This document shows positions 26,845 to 34,929 of a DNA stretch of 64,000 nt, piece by piece. A program made the position numbers and the translations under genes. The notes below the pieces were generated by a model, which did not search any database, was not told the DNA's origin, and saw only the letters and a list, made by a program, of their open reading frames with translations. The first letter of the stretch is position 1. The number at the start of each line of letters is the position of its first letter. The stretch is from Cacconaster sp033811195 (GTDB lineage: Bacteria > Bacteroidota > Bacteroidia > Bacteroidales > UBA932): the NCBI GenBank assembly GCA_033811195.1, contig JAPXOZ010000011.1, positions 11,840 through 75,839 of the forward strand. Direction: 5' to 3'.

Positions 26845-27977
26845 GGATAGCATATCTCTCCACTTTTTACCCTTTCAGAGGAGGCATTGCCCAGTTTAAT
26901 GCCAATCTTTACGAAGAACTCGCAAAGAATCATCAAGTCAAAGCTTTTACCTTCAGCAGACAGTATCCTTCGCTGCTTTTCCCCGGTAAAACACAGTATG
27001 TGACCGAGCGGGACAAAGCAAAGGTAGTGGAGAGTACGGCATTGCTCGACACCATCAACCCCTTTACCTATTTCAGTACTGCCAAAAAGATAGCTAGTCT
27101 GGAACCCGATGTGGTCGTTATGAAATACTGGATGTCATATCTTGCCCCGTCATTGGGAATGGTTGCAAGACTCCTTAGGAAAAAAGGCATCAAAGTGATA
27201 ACAATTCTGGATAACGTTATCCCGCATGAAAGAAAATTCTTTGACAAACCCTTCTCAAAATGGTTTCTCCAACAAAACAGCGGATGTATTGCAATGAGCA
27301 GCTCCGTACTCGAAGATATGCTCAGCCTTACGCCGGACAAGCCCTATATTCTCCAGCCCCATCCTCTATATGATCATTTTGGGGCAAAAATGGATAAGGA
27401 AAAAGCCTGTGAAAGACTCGGAATCAAGCCTGACAAGAAAAACCTGCTTTTTTTCGGACTTATCCGCGATTATAAGGGGCTTGACCTGCTAATAGAGGCG
27501 ATGAAACATCTGGATGATGGTTACCGTCTGATAATTGCCGGCGAGAGTTACGGTAGTTTTGACAAATATCAGGAACAAATTGAAAATATTATTGCCGCAG
27601 ATCCTTCTGCAGCGGAGCGCATAATAATCTTCAACAGATATATAGACGACAATGAAGTGCCGGCTTTTTTCTCGGCATCCGATATTTGCGTACTTCCCTA
27701 TAAAAGCGCTACACAAAGTGGCATTACTGCCATATCGCTTCATTTCGAAATACCGGTAATTGCCACCCGGACCGGCGGGCTTGCAGAGACTGTGGAAGAG
27801 CCAGGTATCGGCATAATAGCTGAGGAAATCTCAGCTGAAGGGATTGCCAAGGCAATAAAATCCTACTTCAACCATCCCGACAAATCTATTTTTGTAGATA
27901 ATATCCGCAAACTCAAGGAGACAATGTCCTGGAAATCGTTTGCAAAAGCGATGATCAACTTTTGCGAAAGTCTCTAA
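26841..27977 (+). CDS. Glycosyltransferase family 4 protein
   Basis: A 378-residue GT-B fold glycosyltransferase. The N-terminal FYPFRGGIAQFN loop and the C-terminal nucleotide-sugar region (FFGLIRDYKGLDLLIEA, LPYKSATQSGI, ATRTGGLAETV) are typical of GT4. It overlaps hddC-gmhB by 4 nt and closes the heptose cassette, so it may transfer heptose or another sugar in the same surface glycan. Donor and acceptor are unknown. Confidence 0.82.
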   Translation: MRIAYLSTFYPFRGGIAQFNANLYEELAKNHQVKAFTFSRQYPSLLFPGKTQYVTERDKAKVVESTALLDTINPFTYFSTAKKIASLEPDVVVMKYWMSYLAPSLGMVARLLRKKGIKVITILDNVIPHERKFFDKPFSKWFLQQNSGCIAMSSSVLEDMLSLTPDKPYILQPHPLYDHFGAKMDKEKACERLGIKPDKKNLLFFGLIRDYKGLDLLIEAMKHLDDGYRLIIAGESYGSFDKYQEQIENIIAADPSAAERIIIFNRYIDDNEVPAFFSASDICVLPYKSATQSGITAISLHFEIPVIATRTGGLAETVEEPGIGIIAEEISAEGIAKAIKSYFNHPDKSIFVDNIRKLKETMSWKSFAKAMINFCESL

Positions 27978-27996
27978 ACGGAGGCCTATAAAATCA

Positions 27997-28032
27997 GGGG
28001 GCTGCACCAGACGTGGAATTGGTGCAGCCCCC
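27997..28032. terminator. GC-rich inverted repeat between convergent genes
   Basis: A perfect 12-bp stem (GGGGGCTGCACC with GGTGCAGCCCCC) with a 12-nt loop, 20 nt after the glycosyltransferase stop. No T run follows on either strand, so a standard rho-independent terminator is uncertain; it may block transcription as a strong hairpin. Confidence 0.5.
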
Positions 28033-28131
28033 CTCACTTAACCTAAGAAAAACTAACGAATAGTCACATGTTTGACTATAATAGTTCAAAAAGGTTTAAT
28101 TAAACCAATAAATTTATACTCTACACAAAAA

Positions 28132-29154
28132 TCATCCTACGGAAAAGATCCCAGCCAGACCGAGCACTACCAGTGCAATGAGCGAAATCAGCCAAATAAT
28201 GAAGATGATCAGGCCTGGTTTCCACCTAGGAGGCTTAAAGCCGAAAATCATCTGGATACCGCCGTACAACATACCGAGAAAGGGCAAAAATACCACAAGA
28301 ATAAGGACAGTCTTGAGCAGTACTACAGGCAATCCCACAGAGAATATGGGAGCATACTCGGAAAGCCAATCCAAACCCATATCCAACACCGTATGGTTAA
28401 AGAAAGTGATACCGAACAGACCCAATGCACCTGCCATAAGACCTGAGACACCTATAACAAGCAAAATCAGGCCAAAAACAATAGCAAGCACTCTGCCGAG
28501 GACTCTCCAGAAATCAGAGTTGCCTATCTCCTTTGCCTTGCGACCCACATAATCGGCTCCCCTGGCAATATTCTTTTCCAGGTCGCCTAGCGTACCATCT
28601 TCACCCCTCATTTGACAGCGCTGCTGAACACTCTTCGCCGGAGGAATTACTATCCACATTATTATATACACAATCGGGATGAATGCTCCACCAAACACAG
28701 GGAGAGTAAATGCTCCTGCCGAGGAAAAGACAAACCAAAGAACCAGCCAGATAACTCTAACCAGAGCAGTTTCAATGTTAAAATAGGCTGCCAAACCGCT
28801 GCTGACGCCACCCAAAATCCTTGAAGAGGGGTCGCGAAATAGCTTTTTCTTAGCATTATAATGGAGATTGCTACCACCGGAACCATCAGGGTCAGCATCT
28901 TCGATAACCTCCGGCCTGCCGAGAATAGAGATAACCTCTTCTATCTTCTCTACACTCACGATACCTCCGGGACCACATTTTTCAAGGAGCAGTTCTGCCA
29001 TTCTCTCTTCTATACCCTCCATAACCTCGCTTCCGCCTTGCCTCTTTGAATAATAACTATGGAGCTCGTCAAGGTACTCCGATGCCTTGCGATACGCGTC
29101 CTCATAGAGGGTAAACGCATATCTGCCGATGCTTACTTTTTCTACCTTTTTCAT
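28132..29154 (-). CDS. PspC domain membrane protein, long paralogue
   Basis: A 340-residue protein. The N-terminal cytoplasmic domain (about 1-95; VSIGRYAFTLYEDAYRKASEYL) is shared with the shorter paralogue upstream. The PspC domain (about 105-170; LFRDPSSRILGGVSSGLAAYFNIETALVRVIW) has two membrane segments, and an extra C-terminal part carries about three more. PspC domains take part in envelope-stress sensing in enterobacteria; the role in Bacteroidota is not established. It overlaps the PadR gene by 4 nt. Confidence 0.82.
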   Translation of the reverse strand: MKKVEKVSIGRYAFTLYEDAYRKASEYLDELHSYYSKRQGGSEVMEGIEERMAELLLEKCGPGGIVSVEKIEEVISILGRPEVIEDADPDGSGGSNLHYNAKKKLFRDPSSRILGGVSSGLAAYFNIETALVRVIWLVLWFVFSSAGAFTLPVFGGAFIPIVYIIMWIVIPPAKSVQQRCQMRGEDGTLGDLEKNIARGADYVGRKAKEIGNSDFWRVLGRVLAIVFGLILLVIGVSGLMAGALGLFGITFFNHTVLDMGLDWLSEYAPIFSVGLPVVLLKTVLILVVFLPFLGMLYGGIQMIFGFKPPRWKPGLIIFIIWLISLIALVVLGLAGIFSVG

Positions 29155-29480
29155 TTTCGAATTGTTTCAATTGTGGATACTATTTCCTGCCAGGCAAGGT
29201 CCATCTCAGATATTAACGAACGGCCCTTGTCAGTAATCATATAATACTTGCGTGGGGGCCCCTGAGTAGATTCTTCCCAGCGATAGTTGAGTAGCCCCTG
29301 GTTTTTTTGGCGGATAAGGAGCGGATAAAGTGTCCCCTCCACCACGATCATGTTGGCCTGCTTGAGTTCCTCGATGATTGAGGAGGCGTAGGCCTCTTTT
29401 TTATTGAGAATAAGAAGAATGCAATATTCCAGCAGCCCCTTCCTCATCTGTGATTTAATATTGTCAACAATGTATTCCAT
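29151..29480 (-). CDS. PadR family transcriptional regulator
   Basis: A 109-residue winged-helix repressor type. It has MRKGLLEYCILLIL, the recognition-helix region EGTLYPLLIRQKNQGLL, the wing PPRKYYMITDKG, and a short C-terminal dimerisation helix. It lies between two PspC genes in one operon (5-nt gap upstream, 4-nt overlap downstream), so it probably autoregulates them. The ligand is unknown. Confidence 0.9.
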   Translation of the reverse strand: MEYIVDNIKSQMRKGLLEYCILLILNKKEAYASSIIEELKQANMIVVEGTLYPLLIRQKNQGLLNYRWEESTQGPPRKYYMITDKGRSLISEMDLAWQEIVSTIETIRK

Positions 29481-29485
29481 AACCG

Positions 29486-30070
29486 TTATTTTCTATGTTG
29501 TAACTGTGATACCTTTCTGATATTCTCCGCGGTGACCGGCCATCCTCTCATCTCACATTTCTGTGCGGCTGTAACAGCTTTGGGAGCTACGATCCAGAGG
29601 ATAATGTATACCCATATACCGGCACTGCCGAGAAGAGTGAGTACTACAAAAAGAATACGTACAAGTACCACATCAATGTTGAGATACTGTGCGAGACCGC
29701 TGCAAACACCGCCGATGGCACGGTTGTCATAATCGCGGTAAAATTTGCGGGGGCCTTTGTATTCCGCCGATGCGGAAGCAGAGGATGATGTGTCACCACC
29801 GTTTTCAAAGGGGGAGCTGCCATCGGGCATACCGAGACGTGAGATAATCTCCTCAACCATCTGTAGAGTGATTACTTCACTTCTGGAGCCGAGTTTCGCT
29901 TCAAACAGATCGGCGATTCTCATTTCGAGGTCTTCCATCACTTCATTCTCCTGAAAACCCATATTGATCTTGGATTTGAATGATGAAAGGTAAGTTTCCA
30001 TTCTGCTGTGAGCATCCTCTTCCAAGACGAAGGTTCTGCCGCCGATGCCTACATTAACTACTTTCTTCAT
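29486..30070 (-). CDS. PspC domain membrane protein, short paralogue
   Basis: A 194-residue protein: N-terminal domain (MKKVVNVGIGGRTFVLEED), a Ser/Gly-rich linker, then PspC (KFYRDYDNRAIGGVCSGLAQYLNIDVVLVRI) with two membrane segments. The start at 30070 is chosen because an upstream in-frame ATG at 30130 overlaps the -7 box (30128-30135). First gene of the PspC-PadR-PspC operon. Confidence 0.82.
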   Translation of the reverse strand: MKKVVNVGIGGRTFVLEEDAHSRMETYLSSFKSKINMGFQENEVMEDLEMRIADLFEAKLGSRSEVITLQMVEEIISRLGMPDGSSPFENGGDTSSSASASAEYKGPRKFYRDYDNRAIGGVCSGLAQYLNIDVVLVRILFVVLTLLGSAGIWVYIILWIVAPKAVTAAQKCEMRGWPVTAENIRKVSQLQHRK

Positions 30071-30127
30071 AGTTGATTTACTATTTTGTTTAATAATATT
30101 GTGGGTTATGCAAGTAATCTTGCGATG

Positions 30128-30135
30128 CAAATATA
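30128..30135 (-). promoter_or_regulatory. -7 box for the PspC-PadR operon
   Basis: TATATTTG on the minus strand, 57 nt upstream of the start at 30070. It rules out the longer start at 30130. Confidence 0.5.
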
Positions 30136-30179
30136 TATATTTTTTATAATACCTTGCATAACAAAGTAGTATTTTTTAA

Positions 30180-30207
30180 AAAAAAGTGACAAAATCGTCA
30201 CTTTTTA
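30180..30207 (-). terminator. Rho-independent terminator after secG
   Basis: A 10-bp stem (AAAAAGTGAC at 30181-30190 with GTCACTTTTT at 30197-30206), loop AAAATC. On the minus strand an eight-T run follows. It is 21 nt past the secG stop. Confidence 0.8.
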
Positions 30208-30227
30208 TCTTAATTATACCCTTTCTA

Positions 30228-30590
30228 TCAATTATTTTCTCCCTCAGGGGTGGTCGGAAGTTCTGCAGGAACTGCAACTTCAGGGTTGACAATGGGGGTG
30301 CCTTCAGTGGTTACCTGCTGCTCAATAGCATCTCTAAGTTTTGAACCAGAAGCATGCCTGTTGGGAATGAGGAATGTAGCAACTACGCAGAGAACCAAAA
30401 TTGAAGCTGCCAGACCCCAAGTGAGCTTCTCAAGGAAGTCAGCTGTCTGACGTACTCCGAATGCCTGGTTGCCTGCTGCAAAATTGGCTGCCAGTCCTCC
30501 ACCCTTGGAGTTTTGAATCAAAACTACGAGGGTCAGTAGGACACTCAATATCACTATAATAATAGAAACTGTAACGTATGCTGCTTGCAT
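30228..30590 (-). CDS. secG: Preprotein translocase subunit SecG
   Basis: A 120-residue small subunit of the SecYEG channel. Two membrane segments flank the conserved LVVLIQNSKGGGLAANFA loop, then FLEKLTWGLA. The acidic, Pro-rich tail after residue 85 is typical of Bacteroidota SecG. Last gene of the regulator-lptE-TPR-secG operon, followed by a clear terminator. Confidence 0.93.
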   Translation of the reverse strand: MQAAYVTVSIIIVILSVLLTLVVLIQNSKGGGLAANFAAGNQAFGVRQTADFLEKLTWGLAASILVLCVVATFLIPNRHASGSKLRDAIEQQVTTEGTPIVNPEVAVPAELPTTPEGENN

Positions 30591-30596
30591 AATTGA

Positions 30597-31175
30597 TTAT
30601 TTTAATATTTTAACATTTTCTATAAGGGACGCAAAGTAAGCACTTTTTTCCGGATATAACAAAATTAGTTTCTCATAAATTGAAAGTGCTTGATTATAAA
30701 ACTCCTGTTCCACATAGATTCTTGCAAGAGTTTCTGTGTAAAATTGGTCGGAATCATCCTCCTTTGACTCTCTCTTCTCAAAATCAAAATCAGGTAAAGA
30801 ACTGAGTGTTGAAGAGATCGGATTGATTTTGAAAGTTTCCTTAAATGCCTCTCCACTACGCTCCAATTCCTTAAAATCTTCCTGACTGAAATAGTCCCCT
30901 CCGACAACATAGTACTTGAGTTTGTGTTCGGCATGGGCCGGTTTTTTTATAATAATATCACTCTCATCAAAACGTTCTTTGATGGATTCCTTTACCGATT
31001 TGACCAAATAGGCACGGCTAAGAAGGTGTATTCCTGACGCAGCTGCTGCCCCGTAAAGCTCTTCATCACCGGCTTTACCTTTGCGAAGGAGAAGTTCCTT
31101 GCGCGCGACTGCAAACCAGGGATAGAGTTCCAGCAATTCTTCAAGTTCGGATATGGAGAGCTTTTTCAATTCCAT
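30597..31175 (-). CDS. Conserved hypothetical protein with a C-terminal TPR-like helix pair
   Basis: A 192-residue predicted cytoplasmic protein without a signal peptide. The N-terminus (ELKKLSISELEELLELYPWFAVARKELLL) is helical. The C-terminal 50 residues (ETLARIYVEQEFYNQALSIYEKLILLYPEKSAYFASLIENV) read as a TPR-like unit. Genes of this type sit between lptE and secG in Bacteroidota genomes; their function is unknown. Gaps are 6 nt to secG and 13 nt from lptE, so it is co-transcribed. Confidence 0.75.
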   Translation of the reverse strand: MELKKLSISELEELLELYPWFAVARKELLLRKGKAGDEELYGAAAASGIHLLSRAYLVKSVKESIKERFDESDIIIKKPAHAEHKLKYYVVGGDYFSQEDFKELERSGEAFKETFKINPISSTLSSLPDFDFEKRESKEDDSDQFYTETLARIYVEQEFYNQALSIYEKLILLYPEKSAYFASLIENVKILK

Positions 31176-31188
31176 CTACAAACAGCAG

Positions 31189-31719
31189 TTACCAGTTGGC
31201 AACAGTGGCATTAAATATATCTTCCACAATTTTTTCAATTATCGTGTCACAAAGCATAGATTCGACTTCATCAAGAGAACGTTCGGAGTTATAATCCTCA
31301 TAAGCCGCAAAATTCTTCTCAAAATTCTCCTCCGGGTACTTTTCATTTATAAATTTCACCTTTACAGTCACTGTAAGACGGTTTTTAGCGGCTACCTCAT
31401 CAGCTGTAATTGCAGTTGGCGAAACATCGTAACCTTCAATGACAGCAAGTACATAGAGATCACCTGCATCCTCCACTTGCTCCAGACGAGTAAGTTTCCG
31501 ATATTTGTCCGTAAGCGCCTCATGTAGAGAATTCGCAAGTGAAGGGTTTATCTTGAGAGCCCTGTTCTGAACCGGTTCTACACATATCGTTTCGACATCC
31601 GGCTGGATGGATGTACCGCTGAAAGAGTAAATCCAACAACCTGTAGCAAGACAGGCGGTCAAAAACAGTGCGGTCAAAAGAAGCAATATTTTGAATATGC
31701 GTTTCATTTTGTATCTCAT
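31189..31719 (-). CDS. lptE: LptE family LPS-assembly lipoprotein
   Basis: A 176-residue outer-membrane lipoprotein, partner of LptD in placing lipopolysaccharide in the outer leaflet. It has a signal peptide with Cys in CLATGCWIYSFSG, then SIQPDVETICVEPVQNRA and LANSLHEALTDKYR, the pattern of Bacteroidota LptE. Starts at 31719 (overlapping the regulator stop, ATGA) or 31707 are possible; the longer one is kept because of the coupling overlap. Confidence 0.85.
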   Translation of the reverse strand: MRYKMKRIFKILLLLTALFLTACLATGCWIYSFSGTSIQPDVETICVEPVQNRALKINPSLANSLHEALTDKYRKLTRLEQVEDAGDLYVLAVIEGYDVSPTAITADEVAAKNRLTVTVKVKFINEKYPEENFEKNFAAYEDYNSERSLDEVESMLCDTIIEKIVEDIFNATVANW

Positions 31720-32984
31720 TCCAGGTTGAATTCTTTTATCTTCCTATAAATAGTGCGTGCAGAGATCCCAAGTTCCGCTGCAGCCTTTTCACGGTTATTG
31801 CCATTGCGCTGCAGCGCTTCCGCGATGGCCTTACAGGTAATTTGATCCAGAGTGAGCGGACTCTCTTCCTCGTGCTCTGCAACATTCTCCACCTCCTCAA
31901 CCTCAATTACCGGACCCGCATCCCGAACCTCGCACCCCGTACCTCTATACTCAGAACTCAGAACTCCTAACTCGGAACTCGCACCTCGCACCTCGGATCC
32001 CTCAGTGAGCATATGGGTGTGATTGATGGTCGGAACCGGCGGCATTTGTGCAATAGGAGTACTCCCTTTGACGATACGGGTAAGTTCATCCACATCAATC
32101 CTCAACTGCTGGTACTGAGCATAAAGCTGAATGAGGAACTCCCTATATGGATCTGAGCAATTGTCGGCAAAGCCGCTGGATTGCACCGGCATCTGAGAGG
32201 AATGATCCTTCGGAATGTAACCGGAGAGCATTTCGGCAGTAATCAAACGCTCTGTCTCCATAATCGATATACGCTCCGCAACACTTTTGAGCTGGCGAAT
32301 ATTGCCGGGCCACGGGTAGCTCTCAAGAAGTTTCATTGCTTCATCGTTGAGACGCACTGGCTGCATTGTGTATTTATCAGCAAAATCACTCGCAAACTTA
32401 CGAAAAAGCAAACGGATGTCCTCCTTGCGCTCCCTTAGGGGAGGCATCACTATTGGTACAGTGTTGAGTCGATAGTAAAGGTCGCGCCTAAACTTGCCCG
32501 TTGTTACTGCACGCTCAAGATGAATATTGGTAGCTGCTATCACCCTAACATCGGTCTTTTGTACCCTGGAGGAACCCACCCTTATAAATTCACCATTCTG
32601 CAAAACTCGTAGCAGGCGCACCTGGGTGCCGACCGGAAGTTCGGCTACCTCGTCCAGAAAGATTGTACCGCCGTCTGCCTCTTCAAAATAACCTTTACGG
32701 CTGTCTACTGCTCCGGTAAAAGCACCCTTTTCATGGCCGAAAAGCTCAGAATCTATCGTCCCTTCAGGAATTGCACCGCAGTTAACTGCGATATAGCGTT
32801 TGTGTTTACGTGGAGAATGGTCATGAATAATCCTGGGGATATATTCTTTTCCAACACCACTTTCACCGGTTACTATCACAGAAAGGTCTGTAGAGGCGAC
32901 ATTAACTGCTGCTTCAATGGCTCTGTCAAGCCCGGGATCATTGCCTATAATCTGATATTTATCTTTTATTTGCCTTAAATCCAT
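31716..32984 (-). CDS. Sigma-54-interaction (AAA+) transcriptional regulator with Fis-type HTH
   Basis: A 422-residue protein without a receiver domain. The AAA+ domain (about 14-250) has Walker A GESGVGKE (40-47), the GAFTGA loop (87-92) that contacts sigma-54, Walker B FLDEVAEL (109-116) and RRDLYYRLNTVPI. A Fis-type helix-turn-helix closes it (about 380-422; NREKAAAELGISARTIYRKI). Between them is a long linker whose residues 331-354 (EVRGASSELGVLSSEY..) are encoded by a heptanucleotide repeat tract, absent from the family consensus. It leads the lptE-TPR-secG operon and may control envelope functions. The start codon is 5 nt from a -7 box. Confidence 0.88.
   Translation of the reverse strand: MDLRQIKDKYQIIGNDPGLDRAIEAAVNVASTDLSVIVTGESGVGKEYIPRIIHDHSPRKHKRYIAVNCGAIPEGTIDSELFGHEKGAFTGAVDSRKGYFEEADGGTIFLDEVAELPVGTQVRLLRVLQNGEFIRVGSSRVQKTDVRVIAATNIHLERAVTTGKFRRDLYYRLNTVPIVMPPLRERKEDIRLLFRKFASDFADKYTMQPVRLNDEAMKLLESYPWPGNIRQLKSVAERISIMETERLITAEMLSGYIPKDHSSQMPVQSSGFADNCSDPYREFLIQLYAQYQQLRIDVDELTRIVKGSTPIAQMPPVPTINHTHMLTEGSEVRGASSELGVLSSEYRGTGCEVRDAGPVIEVEEVENVAEHEEESPLTLDQITCKAIAEALQRNGNNREKAAAELGISARTIYRKIKEFNLE
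31925..31994 (+). repeat. Heptanucleotide repeat tract, locus 4, inside a coding sequence
   Basis: Ten consecutive 7-bp units on the + strand: GAACCTC, GCACCCC, GTACCTC, TATACTC, AGAACTC, AGAACTC, CTAACTC, GGAACTC, GCACCTC, GCACCTC. They are antisense to the regulator gene and encode its linker; three units (21 bp) give seven codons. No stop codon is created in the frame used. Confidence 0.9.
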
Positions 32985-32989
32985 ATCTG

Positions 32990-32997
32990 CAAAGTTA
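32990..32997 (-). promoter_or_regulatory. -7 box for the regulator-lptE-secG operon
   Basis: TAACTTTG on the minus strand, five bases from the start codon at 32984; a leaderless message is expected. Divergent from the box at 33026. Confidence 0.45.
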
Positions 32998-33025
32998 TAA
33001 ATTTTTATCTGAAAAAAATTATCAT

Positions 33026-33033
33026 TATATTTG
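33026..33033 (+). promoter_or_regulatory. -7 box for the OmpA-like TPR lipoprotein gene
   Basis: TATATTTG. Transcription would start near 33038-33041, past the in-frame ATG at 33035, which supports the start at 33092 and a leader of about 50 nt. Confidence 0.5.
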
Positions 33034-33091
33034 TATGATAAAACATTATTATTTACCGAAGAATTATTTTAACAAAATCATTTTAATATTT

Positions 33092-34732
33092 ATGAGAAAA
33101 AACATCATCAAGCTTATGCTCATAGCTTTCGTATCTGTAGCTATGGCTTCCTGCGGCAATCCTTCCAAGATGATTGAAGCCGCTGACCAAATCAAAATCA
33201 ATTGTAACCCCGAAGTTCTTGAAGTGATTGCAGGTAACATCGATGCTGTTGTTGACGTTACATTCCCTGCAGAATACTTTCATCCTAAGGCAATTCTTGA
33301 GGTGATTCCAGTATTGGTTTACAGTGGCGGACAGGTTGAGGGTAAGCCTTTTGTATATCAGGGCGAGAAGATTACTGACAATTATAAACTCGTAACCGAG
33401 GATGGTGCAACCATAAGCGAACGCATTCATTTCGAATATGTTCCAGGTATGGAGAAATCACAACTCGTAGCTCGCGCAACCGTTCTCTACAAAGGCAAGG
33501 AATTCCCCTTCCCCGCTGACATCAAGATTGCTGACGGTGCCAATACCACCTATATGCTGGTAGAAACTGATGGTGCATACGAGATGATGAAGGACAACTA
33601 TCAGGAAGTTATTCCTGAGACCGAAGAAGCACAAATTCTTTATCTTGTAAATAGCTCAACTGTACGTCCCTCACAGCTCAGAAGTGAAGATATAAAGAAC
33701 TTTGAGCAAGCTCTCAAAGATCTTGAGCAGGACGATCGCAGAGAAGTTAAGGGCACTAAAATTGTTGCCTATGCTTCTCCTGAAGGTGCTGTAGACTTTA
33801 ACAACAGACTCTCTGCAAATCGTGAAAAGAGCGCAGAAAGAGCATTTAGCCGGTTTGCCAAGAAACTCGAAACAGGTGAAGTAAGCACGAAGAGCCTCGG
33901 TGAGGACTGGGAAGGCTTCCAGGAGCTTGTAAAGAACTCGAATATTGAGGACAAAGAGCTTATACTCCGCGTTCTTTCGATGTATAGTGACTCCAACGTA
34001 CGCGAAAGAGAGATCAGAAATATGTCTCAGGTATACAAGACACTTGCGGAGACTGTCCTTCCGGAACTTCGCCGTGCAAGATTCATCACCGACATTGAGT
34101 ACACCAACTACAGTGCTGATGAACTTAAAGAGCTTGTGGAGACCAATATTGACGCTCTTGACGAAGAGGCTCTTCTCCGTGCAGCTACTCTCGTGAGAGA
34201 TAACAACGCGAAAATTGACATTTACAATAAAGCTATCAAAGAGTTTGACAGCGACCGTGCAAAATATAACGCAGCTTGCGTCAATCTAAACCTTGGAAAG
34301 AATAGCGCAGCTAAGTCTCTTCTCGGAAAGATGAACAACAAGAACTGCTACTATAAGAACGCAATGGGCGTTATCGCAATGCGTGAAGGCGACTATGCAG
34401 AAGCCAAAAAATGGTTTGCAGAGACACACCGTCCTCAGGGCAAGATCAACGCAGCAGTTATTGATATTCTCGAAGGCAGATATAAAGAGGCTCTCAACAA
34501 ACTTGAGGGTACAGGTGACCATAATGAGCCTCTTGCTCACATCCTCAACGGACAGCCTGAGAAGGCAGTCGTAACTTGCAAATGCCCTCATGCATCTTAC
34601 CTCAAGGCTGTTATTGCAGCACGCAAGGGTGATGTTGAGACCTGCAAGAAAGAGCTTGAGAACGCAGCTAAGAGAGAAGACTACGCTAAGAGAATGCTCA
34701 CAGATATCGAATTTGCGAAGATTCCCAGATAG
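33092..34732 (+). CDS. OmpA-like/TPR outer-membrane lipoprotein
   Basis: A 546-residue predicted lipoprotein: signal peptide and lipobox (VAMASCG), an N-terminal beta domain (about 20-170), then an OmpA-C-like segment (YASPEGAVDFNNRLSANREKSA) that may bind peptidoglycan. A helical C-terminal half contains TPR-like repeats (KYNAACVNLNLGKNSAAKSLL, AMGVIAMREGDYAEAKKWF). Codon use looks biased (frequent GCA, CTC, AAG), consistent with high expression. The start at 33092 is fixed by the signal peptide and by a -7 box that excludes the ATG at 33035. Its exact function is unknown. Confidence 0.8.
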   Translation: MRKNIIKLMLIAFVSVAMASCGNPSKMIEAADQIKINCNPEVLEVIAGNIDAVVDVTFPAEYFHPKAILEVIPVLVYSGGQVEGKPFVYQGEKITDNYKLVTEDGATISERIHFEYVPGMEKSQLVARATVLYKGKEFPFPADIKIADGANTTYMLVETDGAYEMMKDNYQEVIPETEEAQILYLVNSSTVRPSQLRSEDIKNFEQALKDLEQDDRREVKGTKIVAYASPEGAVDFNNRLSANREKSAERAFSRFAKKLETGEVSTKSLGEDWEGFQELVKNSNIEDKELILRVLSMYSDSNVREREIRNMSQVYKTLAETVLPELRRARFITDIEYTNYSADELKELVETNIDALDEEALLRAATLVRDNNAKIDIYNKAIKEFDSDRAKYNAACVNLNLGKNSAAKSLLGKMNNKNCYYKNAMGVIAMREGDYAEAKKWFAETHRPQGKINAAVIDILEGRYKEALNKLEGTGDHNEPLAHILNGQPEKAVVTCKCPHASYLKAVIAARKGDVETCKKELENAAKREDYAKRMLTDIEFAKIPR

Positions 34733-34739
34733 TTTCAGT

Positions 34740-34790
34740 TTTGAGTATGAAGTATTGAGTCAGGAGTAAGTTTTATAGTTTTTAGTAAAA
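34740..34790 (+). repeat. Heptanucleotide repeat tract, locus 5
   Basis: GAGT/AAGT cores recur every 7 bp (34743, 34750, 34757, 34764), then decay into T-rich sequence. It lies just after the OmpA-like gene and left of the terminator. Confidence 0.7.
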
Positions 34791-34834
34791 AGTAGAACTA
34801 AAAGTTAGAGGCTTGAAGTCCCAATTCAATTAAA

Positions 34835-34877
34835 TAAAAAAGTTCCGGATTAATTATTCTTAATCCGGAACTTTTTT
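34835..34877. terminator. Bidirectional rho-independent terminator
   Basis: An 18-bp stem: AAAAAAGTTCCGGATTAA pairs with TTAATCCGGAACTTTTTT around the loop TTATTC. A and T runs on either side let it serve both the OmpA-like gene (+) and the NSS transporter operon (-). Confidence 0.9.
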
Positions 34878-34887
34878 ATATACATAA

Positions 34888-34929
34888 TACTCCGCACACT
34901 ACAGACTACCCACTACACACTCGAAACTA
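34888..34929 (+). repeat. Heptanucleotide repeat tract, locus 6
   Basis: Units TACTCCG, CACACTA, CAGACTA, CCCACTA, CACACTC, GAAACTA. The last unit contains the stop codon of the NSS transporter (34927-34929). The orientation is opposite to locus 5 on the other side of the terminator. Confidence 0.75.

Noticed and set aside
33035..33091. Upstream ATG of the OmpA-like gene at 33035
   Set aside because: It falls 1 nt after the -7 box, before the expected transcript start, and would put 19 atypical residues before the signal peptide.
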